DNA of 64,000 bases from the NCBI GenBank assembly GCA_020062665.1, contig JAGUVW010000003.1:1-64000 (forward strand). Direction: 5' to 3'. How positions within the stretch are numbered: the stretch's first letter is position 1; each line of letters opens with the position of its first letter. Made by a program: the position numbers and the translations under genes. Below are positions 19,428 to 26,017 of this stretch, piece after piece. The notes under the pieces were generated by a model, which was not told where the DNA came from, made no database searches, and saw nothing but the letters and a program-made list of their open reading frames with translations. Origin of the DNA: Pseudomonadales bacterium (GTDB lineage Bacteria > Pseudomonadota > Gammaproteobacteria > Pseudomonadales > Ketobacteraceae).

Positions 19428-19539
19428 TGCCGGGTACTTACATCTGGACACGAGCTGGGCGCCCCCCCCGATGAACCCATCCATGGGGGCTGCACAGCGG
19501 CATCCATGCCGCTGAGCGTCCAGATGTAAGTACCCGGCA
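19428..19539. repeat. 112-bp element with 22-bp perfect terminal inverted repeats
   Basis: The left arm 19428-19449 (TGCCGGGTACTTACATCTGG...) and right arm 19518-19539 are exact reverse complements over 22 bases. Inside is a second perfect hairpin (CAGCGGCAT, loop CC, 19495-19514) and a C-run facing a G-run. The element fills the gap between the flotillin and ATPase genes. It could be a MITE-like insertion or a structured intergenic RNA that sets the ratio of the two gene products. No coding potential. Confidence 0.8.
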
Positions 19540-19571
19540 CAGATCTAACCCATTCTATTTATGTCCGCTTG

Positions 19572-21653
19572 TCAGGCCTTCTTCTCTTCCACTTCCGCCT
19601 GCACGGCATCGCCGCCGCTGCCCAGATTGATCAGCCGGTTCAGTGCCTGCTGGATCATCGGGCTTTTGGCCGCCATGCCGTTCACCGCGTTGCCGATCGA
19701 CAGCGCCTTGGCGAAGTTGGTGAAGTAGTCGCCTTCGCCACCGACAATTTCGATCTTCGCCTTCTGCAGCGCAGCGGCCAGCACTTCCGCCTGCTCCTTG
19801 GCGATTTCCTTGTTGGCATCGATAGTGGACATGACTTCCTGGAAGGCCAGCTCCAGACGCATGCGTAATTCCTCGAACTCCCGCGCTTCCGGACTCATGT
19901 TCGCCATCGCGCTGAATTTCTCGGTCAGGCCATCCGCTTCTGCGCGGCCTTTCTCGCGAATCACGTCTGCCGACGCCAAACCCTTCTCGCGCTCTGCCAG
20001 CGCCAGCGCCTTGCCAATCGCTTCGTCGCCGGATGCCTGTGCCGCCAGTTTTTCCTTCAGGGCACGGGCTTCCGCCAGACCCACCTGCTCATCGCCACGG
20101 GCCTTGGCAGTGAGTTTTTCTTCCAGCACTTTCGCTTCGGCCAGGCCCTGCTTCTGATTGGCATCTGCCTGGGCTTCGATAATGCGCGCCTTGGCCAGGC
20201 CTTCCGCCTGATTGGCATTGGCGCGCGCCACACCTTCTTTTTCCAGCGCAGCAGCCTTGGCCTCCTGCACGCGAGCCTGGGCCAGCCCCGGCGCCGCCTG
20301 CTCGGCCTGAGTCCCTTCCGCCTTCTTGATCTGGGCCTCGGTCTGTTTGGCTGCTGCTTCCAGTTCCGCCTGGGCGAGGGTGTTGATCTCCTTCGCCTTG
20401 TGCGTCGCCATGCGCTCTTCCGCCTCGGCCTTCTTCACTTGTTTCACCAGCACTTCCTGCGCTTCGGCTTCCGCATCCAGCACCTTCACCTGTTTCTGGC
20501 GCTCGGCCTCGGACAGGGTGCGCACATCCTTGATCCGCTCTTCCTCTTCCGCCACTTTCTTTTCCACCGCGATGCGTTCGGAAATGGTGTTGGCGATGAT
20601 CTTGCGCTCTTCTTCCAGCGCCTTTTCCTTGTCGATGGTTTGCAACTCCACCTCGCGTTCGCGGTTCACCACTTCCAGCTGGCGAGCTTTTTCGACTTTT
20701 TCCGCTTCGATCGCCACCGCGCGCTCACGGTTCTTCTCGGCGATTTCCACCTGACGCTTTTTGTTTTCCTCGGCGATGGCCAGCGCTTCCTCGGTTTCGA
20801 TGCGGGCCGACTCCGCCTTGCGCCGTTCTTCTTCCTTCACTTTCAGCGTTTCGGCCTCCTCGCGGGCGCGGATGGATTCCACTTCACGCTTCTGGCGCGC
20901 TTCGGCGTCCGCCTGCTGACGCTCCAGCTCCAGCATCGCTTCGCGGGTGGTCACATTCTTGCGGGTGATTTCCAGTTCCTCATCCCGCTCCAGGCGGTTG
21001 GTTTCCACGTTCTGTTTCGCGGTGATTTCGGTGATCTTGCGGATGCCCTGGGAATCCAGAATATTGTTGGGGTCCAGCGCCGACTTGGGCGTCTGCTCCA
21101 GATAATCGATGGCCACGTCTTCCAGCGCGTAGCCGTTGAGGTCATCGCCGATCACCTGCACGATCTTGTCGCGGAACTGGATGCGGTTTTCGAACAGTTC
21201 CAGAAATTCCATCTGCTTGCCCACGGTTTTCAGGGCTTCAGAAAATTTGGCATTGAACAGCTCGTTGACGGCATCCTTGTTGGAGGCGCGCTCCACGCCC
21301 ACAGCCTTCGCCACTTTCAACACGTCCTCGGTGGTTTCATTCACCCGCAGATAAAATGCGACGGTGATATCGGCACGCAGGTTGTCCTTGCAGATCAGGC
21401 CATCCTTGCCACGCCGGTCGATTTCCAGCGTGATCACCGAAATTTTCATCACTTCTTTCTTGTAGATCACTGGCCACACGATGGAACCGGTAAACGTCAC
21501 CTTGGGCACCGCCGACAACGTGTTGACGATCAGCGCCTGGCCCTGCTCCACCTTGATGTAGAACGCCTTGACCGCCAGCACCGTCAGAATCACCAGGCCG
21601 AAAAAGCCACCGATGAACACCACCGCGCCGTAAAACAATCCTGAATCAAACAT
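19572..21653 (-). CDS. Flotillin/YqiK-like SPFH domain protein
   Basis: The product has 693 residues. The ATG at 21653 follows GGAG and gives a start (MFDSGLFYGAVVFIGG) with one membrane helix at about residues 9-30. The SPFH/Band 7 domain follows (about 30-220, YIKVEQGQALIVNT and DDLNGYALEDVAIDYLEQTP). A very long charged coiled coil with Ala-Glu-rich repeats runs from about 225 to 560 (repeats of the type QAEGLAKARIIEAQADANQ). Flotillins organise membrane microdomains; the E. coli relative YqiK is encoded next to YqiJ, as here. It lies 17 bases after the YqiJ-like gene and before the giant ATPase, in the same direction, so one operon is likely. Confidence 0.93.
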   Translation of the reverse strand: MFDSGLFYGAVVFIGGFFGLVILTVLAVKAFYIKVEQGQALIVNTLSAVPKVTFTGSIVWPVIYKKEVMKISVITLEIDRRGKDGLICKDNLRADITVAFYLRVNETTEDVLKVAKAVGVERASNKDAVNELFNAKFSEALKTVGKQMEFLELFENRIQFRDKIVQVIGDDLNGYALEDVAIDYLEQTPKSALDPNNILDSQGIRKITEITAKQNVETNRLERDEELEITRKNVTTREAMLELERQQADAEARQKREVESIRAREEAETLKVKEEERRKAESARIETEEALAIAEENKKRQVEIAEKNRERAVAIEAEKVEKARQLEVVNREREVELQTIDKEKALEEERKIIANTISERIAVEKKVAEEEERIKDVRTLSEAERQKQVKVLDAEAEAQEVLVKQVKKAEAEERMATHKAKEINTLAQAELEAAAKQTEAQIKKAEGTQAEQAAPGLAQARVQEAKAAALEKEGVARANANQAEGLAKARIIEAQADANQKQGLAEAKVLEEKLTAKARGDEQVGLAEARALKEKLAAQASGDEAIGKALALAEREKGLASADVIREKGRAEADGLTEKFSAMANMSPEAREFEELRMRLELAFQEVMSTIDANKEIAKEQAEVLAAALQKAKIEIVGGEGDYFTNFAKALSIGNAVNGMAAKSPMIQQALNRLINLGSGGDAVQAEVEEKKA

Positions 21654-21670
21654 GCTCTGCTCTCCTGCCC

Positions 21671-22282
21671 TTAACCGTTGAACTCGTTCGCGGGAACCAC
21701 CCAATACAGGTTCTGCTCCTTGTTGTGTTCGATCAGCACTACCTTGTCTCCTTTTTTGAGTTTTTTGCTTTCATCTGCCCGGATTTTCACAATCAGCTCG
21801 GCCCCATCCATCACCATTTGCGCTTCACCAAACTTGTCGTCCACGCGGCTGGAACGCACGGTGGCGGTGTTGCCCAACAGCACCTTGTCCGGCGCCGAGG
21901 CATTGAGCGCGCGAAACAGCGGCCGCAAGGGGCGCACCACCTGCGCGGTAGCCAGCACCGCCAGCACCAGGGACACCGGAATCGCCAGCGTGCCGGTGAT
22001 CAGGTTGAGCCCGCTGCCCGGTTCCCCCACCGTCACAACCGCCATGATCAGGAAGCAGATGAACCACGCAAACAGGGACACCAGCCCCATCACGATGGAC
22101 AGCGGCACACCTTTCAGGCCCAGGGTGGTCATGATGCCGGACAGCATTTCCAGCTCCAGATCGACATCATCGAACCCCACCAGTCCCAGCGCGGCGATGA
22201 CAAGATACAGGAACGCGAACGCGCCAAAAACGGTAAAAATAACAGTAGGATAACTGAGAATATTGGAAAGAAAGGCGTCCAT
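21671..22282 (-). CDS. yqiJ: YqiJ-like OB-fold inner-membrane protein
   Basis: The product has 203 residues. Hydrophobic segments lie near 14-36, 60-85 and 92-115. They are followed by a soluble C-terminal beta domain (ATVRSSRVDDKFGEAQMVMD, then KKGDKVVLIEHN) of the OB-fold/NfeD-like type that usually partners flotillins. GGGG lies seven bases before the ATG. It is the first gene of the left arm, and its promoter is covered by two copies of the 13-bp palindrome. Known pairing of YqiJ/NfeD-type proteins with SPFH proteins supports formation of a membrane complex. The gene symbol follows the E. coli orthologue family and is an inference. Confidence 0.85.
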   Translation of the reverse strand: MDAFLSNILSYPTVIFTVFGAFAFLYLVIAALGLVGFDDVDLELEMLSGIMTTLGLKGVPLSIVMGLVSLFAWFICFLIMAVVTVGEPGSGLNLITGTLAIPVSLVLAVLATAQVVRPLRPLFRALNASAPDKVLLGNTATVRSSRVDDKFGEAQMVMDGAELIVKIRADESKKLKKGDKVVLIEHNKEQNLYWVVPANEFNG

Positions 22283-22300
22283 GTGATTGCCCCAAGCAAC

Positions 22301-22313
22301 GACATATTATGTC
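22301..22313. promoter_or_regulatory. Operator copy 1 (13-bp palindrome)
   Basis: GACATATTATGTC, an odd-length palindrome (GACATA, central T, TATGTC). It lies just downstream of the -10 of the left promoter, over the expected transcription start, where a bound protein would block initiation. Confidence 0.75.
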
Positions 22314-22342
22314 AATCTAGCGACGACGACATAATATGTCAA
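22314..22342 (-). promoter_or_regulatory. Left sigma70 promoter for the yqiJ-flotillin-ATPase arm
   Basis: On the minus strand TTGACA (plus 22337-22342) and TAGATT (plus 22314-22319) are exactly 17 bases apart. The -35 lies inside operator copy 2. Expected start is near 22307, inside operator copy 1. Confidence 0.65.
22328..22340. promoter_or_regulatory. Operator copy 2 (13-bp palindrome)
   Basis: GACATAATATGTC, the reverse complement form of copies 1, 3 and 4. It starts 27 bases after copy 1 and contains most of the -35 hexamer of the left promoter. Confidence 0.75.
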
Positions 22343-22488
22343 ACAGTTCCGGTCAGATTGGTATTATTTGGGAGTGCTACTGTTAACAGGCAACCGGGAA
22401 GCCGGTGGCTCGTCCCGTTTTTCAGCTGCCTCTTTTAAACAGACCGAACTATAGCAAGCGATCGGGGAATTTTTTTGGAAAAAGAGCG

Positions 22489-22517
22489 TTGACATATTAT
22501 GTCAGCAAAACTACTCT
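22489..22517 (+). promoter_or_regulatory. Right sigma70 promoter for the DUF2170-PspA arm
   Basis: TTGACA at 22489-22494 and TACTCT at 22512-22517 are 17 bases apart. The -35 overlaps operator copy 3, and copy 4 lies just after the expected start, mirroring the left promoter. No sigma54 -24/-12 element is visible, unlike the classical psp operon. Confidence 0.6.
22491..22503. promoter_or_regulatory. Operator copy 3 (13-bp palindrome)
   Basis: GACATATTATGTC, identical to copies 1 and 4. It overlaps the -35 hexamer of the right promoter. Confidence 0.75.
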
Positions 22518-22527
22518 TCACCCTATC

Positions 22528-22540
22528 GACATATTATGTC
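22528..22540. promoter_or_regulatory. Operator copy 4 (13-bp palindrome)
   Basis: GACATATTATGTC, 37 bases after copy 3 and followed by the same AGCAA. It lies between the right promoter and the ribosome binding site of the DUF2170 gene. Confidence 0.75.
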
Positions 22541-22556
22541 AGCAAGGAGCCCGTCG

Positions 22557-22964
22557 ATGAATCAACTGCACGAACTGACCTGCACGCTGGGTGAGATCAA
22601 TTTCGAAGGCCACACCTTCAACTGCCTGCCGATCAAGGGTAGCCAGCAAGTGTTGCAGGTGCTGGTGTCCGAGCTGGACGAATTGCCGATCTACGTGACC
22701 ATCACCGACACCCAAATGCTGTGCATCACGTATCTGTGTCACAAGAACGAGGTGCGCGATGACAAGCGCGCGGATCTGAACACCTCCATGCTGGAGATGA
22801 ACGTGGCGATGCCGCTGAGCTCGTTCGCCATCGTCGAGGACTACTACGTGGTGTTCGGTGCGCTGGCCACCACCAGCAGCCTGAACGACATCTGCAAGGA
22901 ACTGGTTACGCTGGCCGCCAACGCCTATGACGCGCTGGAAGCCATCGAAGAATTCTTGAATTGA
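22557..22964 (+). CDS. yjfI: DUF2170 (YjfI) family protein
   Basis: The product has 135 residues. The ATG at 22557 follows AAGGAG seven bases away and is preferred to an upstream in-frame codon at 22536 that falls inside operator copy 4. It is a small acidic cytoplasmic protein without membrane segments. The conserved body contains LPIYVTITDTQMLCITYLC and ISSFAIVEDYYVVFG-like segments typical of DUF2170, found next to pspA-like genes in enterobacteria (yjfI-yjfJ). Molecular function is unknown in the family; by context it is a partner or modulator of the PspA protein encoded 19 bases downstream. First gene of the right arm, controlled by two palindromic operators. Orthology to E. coli yjfI is inferred from motifs and synteny. 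Confidence 0.82.
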   Translation: MNQLHELTCTLGEINFEGHTFNCLPIKGSQQVLQVLVSELDELPIYVTITDTQMLCITYLCHKNEVRDDKRADLNTSMLEMNVAMPLSSFAIVEDYYVVFGALATTSSLNDICKELVTLAANAYDALEAIEEFLN

Positions 22965-22983
22965 ACATGCACAGGAGACTGGT

Positions 22984-23679
22984 ATGAGCAGCGTATTCGA
23001 CAAATTGTGGACCGCCCTGCGCGGCGGCGTGCGGGAAATCGGTGATGCCGTCGTGGACGCCAACGGCATCCGGATTTTTGAGCAGGAAATCAAGGATGCG
23101 AGCGACAACATCGCCATCGCCAAGAAAAGCCTCACCGAAGTGATGGCGCGCAAGATGCAGGCCGCGCGCAAGGTGGAGGAACTCACCAAGAGCATTCAGC
23201 AGAACGAAGGTTTTGCGGAAAAAGCCCTGGCGCAGAACAACGAAACCCTGGCGCTGGATGTGGCCGGGAAAATTGCGGAAATGGAAAACGATCGCGCCGA
23301 GCAGGCCGGCATCGTTGCCCGCCTGGATGGCCAGATCGAGCAGCTGAAAGCACATATCAAAAAGGCCGAGAAACTGATCGCCGATCATGAGCGCGAACTG
23401 GCGCTGGTGCGCACCACCGAGAGCGTGCAGAAAGCCACCGAACAAGTGGTGGAAAACGTCGCCGCCAATAACTCCGCTTTGAATTCCGCCCGCGAATCCC
23501 TGGAGCGGATCAAGAAGCGCCAGGAAATGAAACAGGATCGTCTGGCCGCTGGTGATATCCTGGCGGCGGAGTTGAGTGATGGTGGGCTGGACGCCAAGCT
23601 GGAGGCTGCCGGCATCAAGGGCGCCAAGGCCGACGCCAGCGCGGTGCTGGCACGGATCAAGGCGGGCAAGTCATCCTGA
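22984..23679 (+). CDS. PspA/IM30 family protein
   Basis: The product has 231 residues, the normal length for the family. AGGAGA precedes the start. The N-terminus (SVFDKLWTALRGGVREIGD) can form an amphipathic helix that binds membrane; the rest is long helical coiled coil (about 40-190, ELTKSIQQNEGFAEKALAQN). PspA/IM30/Vipp1 proteins are ESCRT-III-like and assemble on damaged inner membrane. This copy belongs to the YjfJ-like group by its DUF2170 neighbour, and lacks the pspB, pspC and pspF neighbours of the classical operon. Regulation is probably through the operators at 22491 and 22528. It is followed by a hairpin and a small gene that may encode a regulator. Confidence 0.92.
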   Translation: MSSVFDKLWTALRGGVREIGDAVVDANGIRIFEQEIKDASDNIAIAKKSLTEVMARKMQAARKVEELTKSIQQNEGFAEKALAQNNETLALDVAGKIAEMENDRAEQAGIVARLDGQIEQLKAHIKKAEKLIADHERELALVRTTESVQKATEQVVENVAANNSALNSARESLERIKKRQEMKQDRLAAGDILAAELSDGGLDAKLEAAGIKGAKADASAVLARIKAGKSS

Positions 23680-23698
23680 TTGGTGTATCATGGCGAAC

Positions 23699-23724
23699 GC
23701 GCGGCAGAATGCTTTCTGTCGCGC
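23699..23724 (+). terminator. Hairpin between the PspA gene and the small downstream gene
   Basis: GCGCGGCAGAA (23699-23709) pairs with TTCTGTCGCGC (23714-23724) with one G-T pair and loop TGCT. The following GTTTTCCCTTTC is only weakly T-rich, so this may be an attenuator rather than a full terminator. Confidence 0.45.
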
Positions 23725-23756
23725 GTCTGCGTTTTCCCTTTCGTTCGGACAAGCCG

Positions 23757-24077
23757 ATGACCCAATCCCGCTGGCAAAAAGAACAATCCGCGATAAAAGC
23801 CATCCAGGTGGCGTTCGACATTTCTGCCGAAGCCCAGAAGATCATCAAGCAGGAAGCACTTGCCAACAACCTCAACCCGCCGGATCAGATCCGCAAGATC
23901 CTGGGGCTTTCCTACAACAAGAAACCGGTGCGCCCACGCCTGACAGTAACGCTGAAAGACGAAGATTTCGAGGTGCTGGGCCAGCGCTACGGCCTCGATC
24001 CGAAAGATCAGACTGCCATTCGCGAAAAAGTGGTGGAAGAGCTGCTGACTTTCGCGCAGCAGTCCAAACAGAAATAG
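23757..24077 (+). CDS. Small protein with two ribbon-helix-helix-like repeats (candidate regulator)
   Basis: The product has 106 residues. The ATG at 23757 avoids placing the start inside the preceding hairpin; GGACA lies upstream. I do not recognise a named family. Two segments each read as a short polar strand followed by two helices: IQVAFDISAEAQKIIKQEAL with NPPDQIRKILGL, and PRLTVTLKDEDFEVLGQRYG with IREKVVEELLTFA. This is the order of elements in ribbon-helix-helix (Arc/MetJ) DNA-binding units, and two in tandem could form a pseudodimer. The only other clue is position: last gene of the DUF2170-PspA arm, 77 bases after pspA, convergent with corA. Function is a hypothesis. Confidence 0.6.
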   Translation: MTQSRWQKEQSAIKAIQVAFDISAEAQKIIKQEALANNLNPPDQIRKILGLSYNKKPVRPRLTVTLKDEDFEVLGQRYGLDPKDQTAIREKVVEELLTFAQQSKQK

Positions 24078-24083
24078 CCACGC

Positions 24084-25058
24084 TTACAGCCAGCCCTTGC
24101 GCTTGAAGAACAGCAACAGCGTCACTGCCACCGCGGCCATCGATCCCAGCAGGATGAAATAGCCGTTCTCGACTTTCAGCTCCGGTATGTTTTCAAAGTT
24201 CATGCCGTAGATGCCCGCCAACAAACCCAGCGGCACAAAAATCGCCGTGATCACCGTCAGCGCCTGCATGGTTTTGTTGAGCTGATGCGATGTCAGCGAC
24301 AGATGGCCTTCCACCAGATCACCGCATTGATCGTAGTACATGGCACCGAGTGTATTGAGACGCTCGCACTTGTCATACACGTCCTGGATGGCGTGATAGA
24401 GCGGAATGTCTTCCATGTTCAATTCGGCAGTGGATTCCTGCAGGATCTTGCGCACCATGCGTTCGTGGTAATTGAAAATACGGTTGAGCTTGCGCAGACG
24501 GGAACGGTAGATCACCAGATCATGCATGATACTGTCGGAAGGATGCTGCAACATCTGATCCTCGATCTGACTGAGCTCGTTTTCCAGCGCCAGGATGCCA
24601 TCGAGATAACGATAGACCGACGCGCGCAGAATTCGTGCCAGCATCATCGCCGGCTTACCCAGCAGGGATTTTACTTCTGTCTCTTCCTGCCACAGTTTCT
24701 GGATGCTGAGGGCGGGGCCGTTGTGATAGCTCACCAGAAAATTCGCGCCTACAAAAAATGACGCCTGAATATGTTCCACATCCAGACCTTCGTCGAAACG
24801 TTTCAGCCCCCGGTAGATCAGCAAGGTGAAGTGATCGAATTCTTCCACCTTGGGTGGATGACGATCGCGTTGGGCATCCTGGATCGCCATGGGGTGAAGA
24901 TTCAATTTCTCCCGCAGCAGTTTTTCTTCCTGTTTCGGATCTTCCCGGTCGATGTCCAGCCACAGCACGCTGCCGGGTTGTCCACGCCATTCGTCGATAC
25001 CGTCGCCGGCCACGTGACACAGCTCGCCGTCGGCCTTCAGTAGCAATGCCCGCAACAT
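24084..25058 (-). CDS. CorA family divalent metal ion transporter
   Basis: The product has 324 residues. The ATG at 25058 follows GGGGAGG and is preferred to an upstream frame start at 25136. The long cytoplasmic domain is alpha/beta then helical (about 1-255). Two C-terminal membrane helices frame the signature GMN (residues 285-287, in IYGMNFENIPEL) and end in a basic KRKGW tail. CorA-type pentamers carry Mg2+, Co2+ or Ni2+; the ZntB branch carries zinc. The sequence GMN followed by FENIPEL is closer to CorA-like usage, but substrate is not certain. It converges on the small regulator-like gene and is divergent from the hemerythrin gene. Confidence 0.9.
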   Translation of the reverse strand: MLRALLLKADGELCHVAGDGIDEWRGQPGSVLWLDIDREDPKQEEKLLREKLNLHPMAIQDAQRDRHPPKVEEFDHFTLLIYRGLKRFDEGLDVEHIQASFFVGANFLVSYHNGPALSIQKLWQEETEVKSLLGKPAMMLARILRASVYRYLDGILALENELSQIEDQMLQHPSDSIMHDLVIYRSRLRKLNRIFNYHERMVRKILQESTAELNMEDIPLYHAIQDVYDKCERLNTLGAMYYDQCGDLVEGHLSLTSHQLNKTMQALTVITAIFVPLGLLAGIYGMNFENIPELKVENGYFILLGSMAAVAVTLLLFFKRKGWL

Positions 25059-25219
25059 GTTTGCCCCTCCCCTTGGATGAACGTCATTGTAGCGGGCGCC
25101 CTGCCTTTCGCCCAGCCGGCCACTTTCACAGATCAAACCGCCATTCTGCGACTTTTTAACGAGCGCGATCCCAGGCTATTCCACAGGGTGTTGGAACTGC
25201 CTTTGCTAGCGGTCCTGAC

Positions 25220-25245
25220 TTAGGAAAATCTTAGGATTTCCCTAG
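25220..25245. promoter_or_regulatory. Imperfect palindrome between corA and the hemerythrin gene
   Basis: TTAGGAAAATC (25220-25230) faces GATTTCCCTAG (25235-25245) around a TTAG centre, 9 of 11 positions paired. It lies about 85 bases before the hemerythrin start and could be an operator for either divergent gene. Confidence 0.35.
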
Positions 25246-25329
25246 CCAAGATTTAGCATCGTGCCGGCATCCGGGCCGGTAGTCTTGCAATATCGACGCA
25301 TTTCGTCGTGAACCTCAAGGAGAGACACC

Positions 25330-25998
25330 ATGACCAGCCAACGTTTCGATATCTACCGCCTGATTCACAAGGGCCTGCGCTCTTACCTGACCGACACCCT
25401 GCTCACCATCGGCAAGATGGATCCCCACTCCGAAGCGGATCTGCACGCCGGGCTGACCCGCCTGCGCGGCTTGCTGCAGTTCTGTCAGCATCATCTGGAG
25501 CATGAAAACACATTCATCCATCCCGCCATGGAAAAAGTGCTGCCCGGTTGTGCGGACGCCATGTACGACCATCACCAGCATCACGAGGCGATGATTGCAG
25601 ATCTGCGCGACGCGGCGGATCAATTGCAGGCAACACCAGCCTCGCAACGGGATACACTGACTGCAGCCCTGTACCGATCCCTGGCGGTGTTTGTGGCCGA
25701 CAATCTGGCGCACATGCACGAAGAGGAAACCCGCAACAATGCCATCCTGTGGCGGGGCTACAGCGATGACGAGATCCGCGCTATCGAGCACGCCATCGTG
25801 TCGTCACTGTCGCCGGAAAAGAATGCGGAGGTGATGCAGTGGATGCTGCCGGCGATGAATCACCAGGAGCGTCATGAGTTTCTGAGCGGAATGCGGCGGG
25901 AAGCGCCCCAGGGTGTGTTTGCCGGTGTGCTGGAGATTGCCCGCCAGACCCTGGCCAACGCCGAATGGAACAAGCTGCAGTTCGCGCTGGCATGCTGA
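25330..25998 (+). CDS. Hemerythrin HHE domain protein
   Basis: The product has 222 residues, with AAGGAGA before the ATG. It is an all-helical soluble protein with histidine and glutamate clusters spaced as in HHE cation-binding domains: LIHKGLR, FCQHHLEHENTFIHP, YDHHQHHEAMI, LAHMHEEETRNN, and NHQERHE. These can build a di-iron centre. Family members bind oxygen or nitric oxide, repair iron-sulfur clusters or sense redox state; which applies is not visible. There is no fused regulatory domain. It is followed after 20 bases by the convergent GAF/FMN gene, whose product may also sense a redox or small-molecule signal, but no functional link is shown. Confidence 0.88.
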   Translation: MTSQRFDIYRLIHKGLRSYLTDTLLTIGKMDPHSEADLHAGLTRLRGLLQFCQHHLEHENTFIHPAMEKVLPGCADAMYDHHQHHEAMIADLRDAADQLQATPASQRDTLTAALYRSLAVFVADNLAHMHEEETRNNAILWRGYSDDEIRAIEHAIVSSLSPEKNAEVMQWMLPAMNHQERHEFLSGMRREAPQGVFAGVLEIARQTLANAEWNKLQFALAC

Positions 25999-26017
25999 GC
26001 GGGCACCGCAACGGATA

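Noticed and set aside
17056-19515. 819-codon open frame opposite the giant ATPase gene
   Set aside because: Antisense composition without domains; the minus-strand ATPase is supported by Walker motifs and context.
22341-22490. Possible sigma54 promoter for the PspA arm
   Set aside because: No GG-N10-GC element of the right type was found; sigma70-like boxes linked to the palindromes are a better explanation.
25270-25300. Sigma54-like element before the hemerythrin gene (CCGG...TTGCA)
   Set aside because: Spacing between the GG and GC is 11 or 12 bases and not the required 10.
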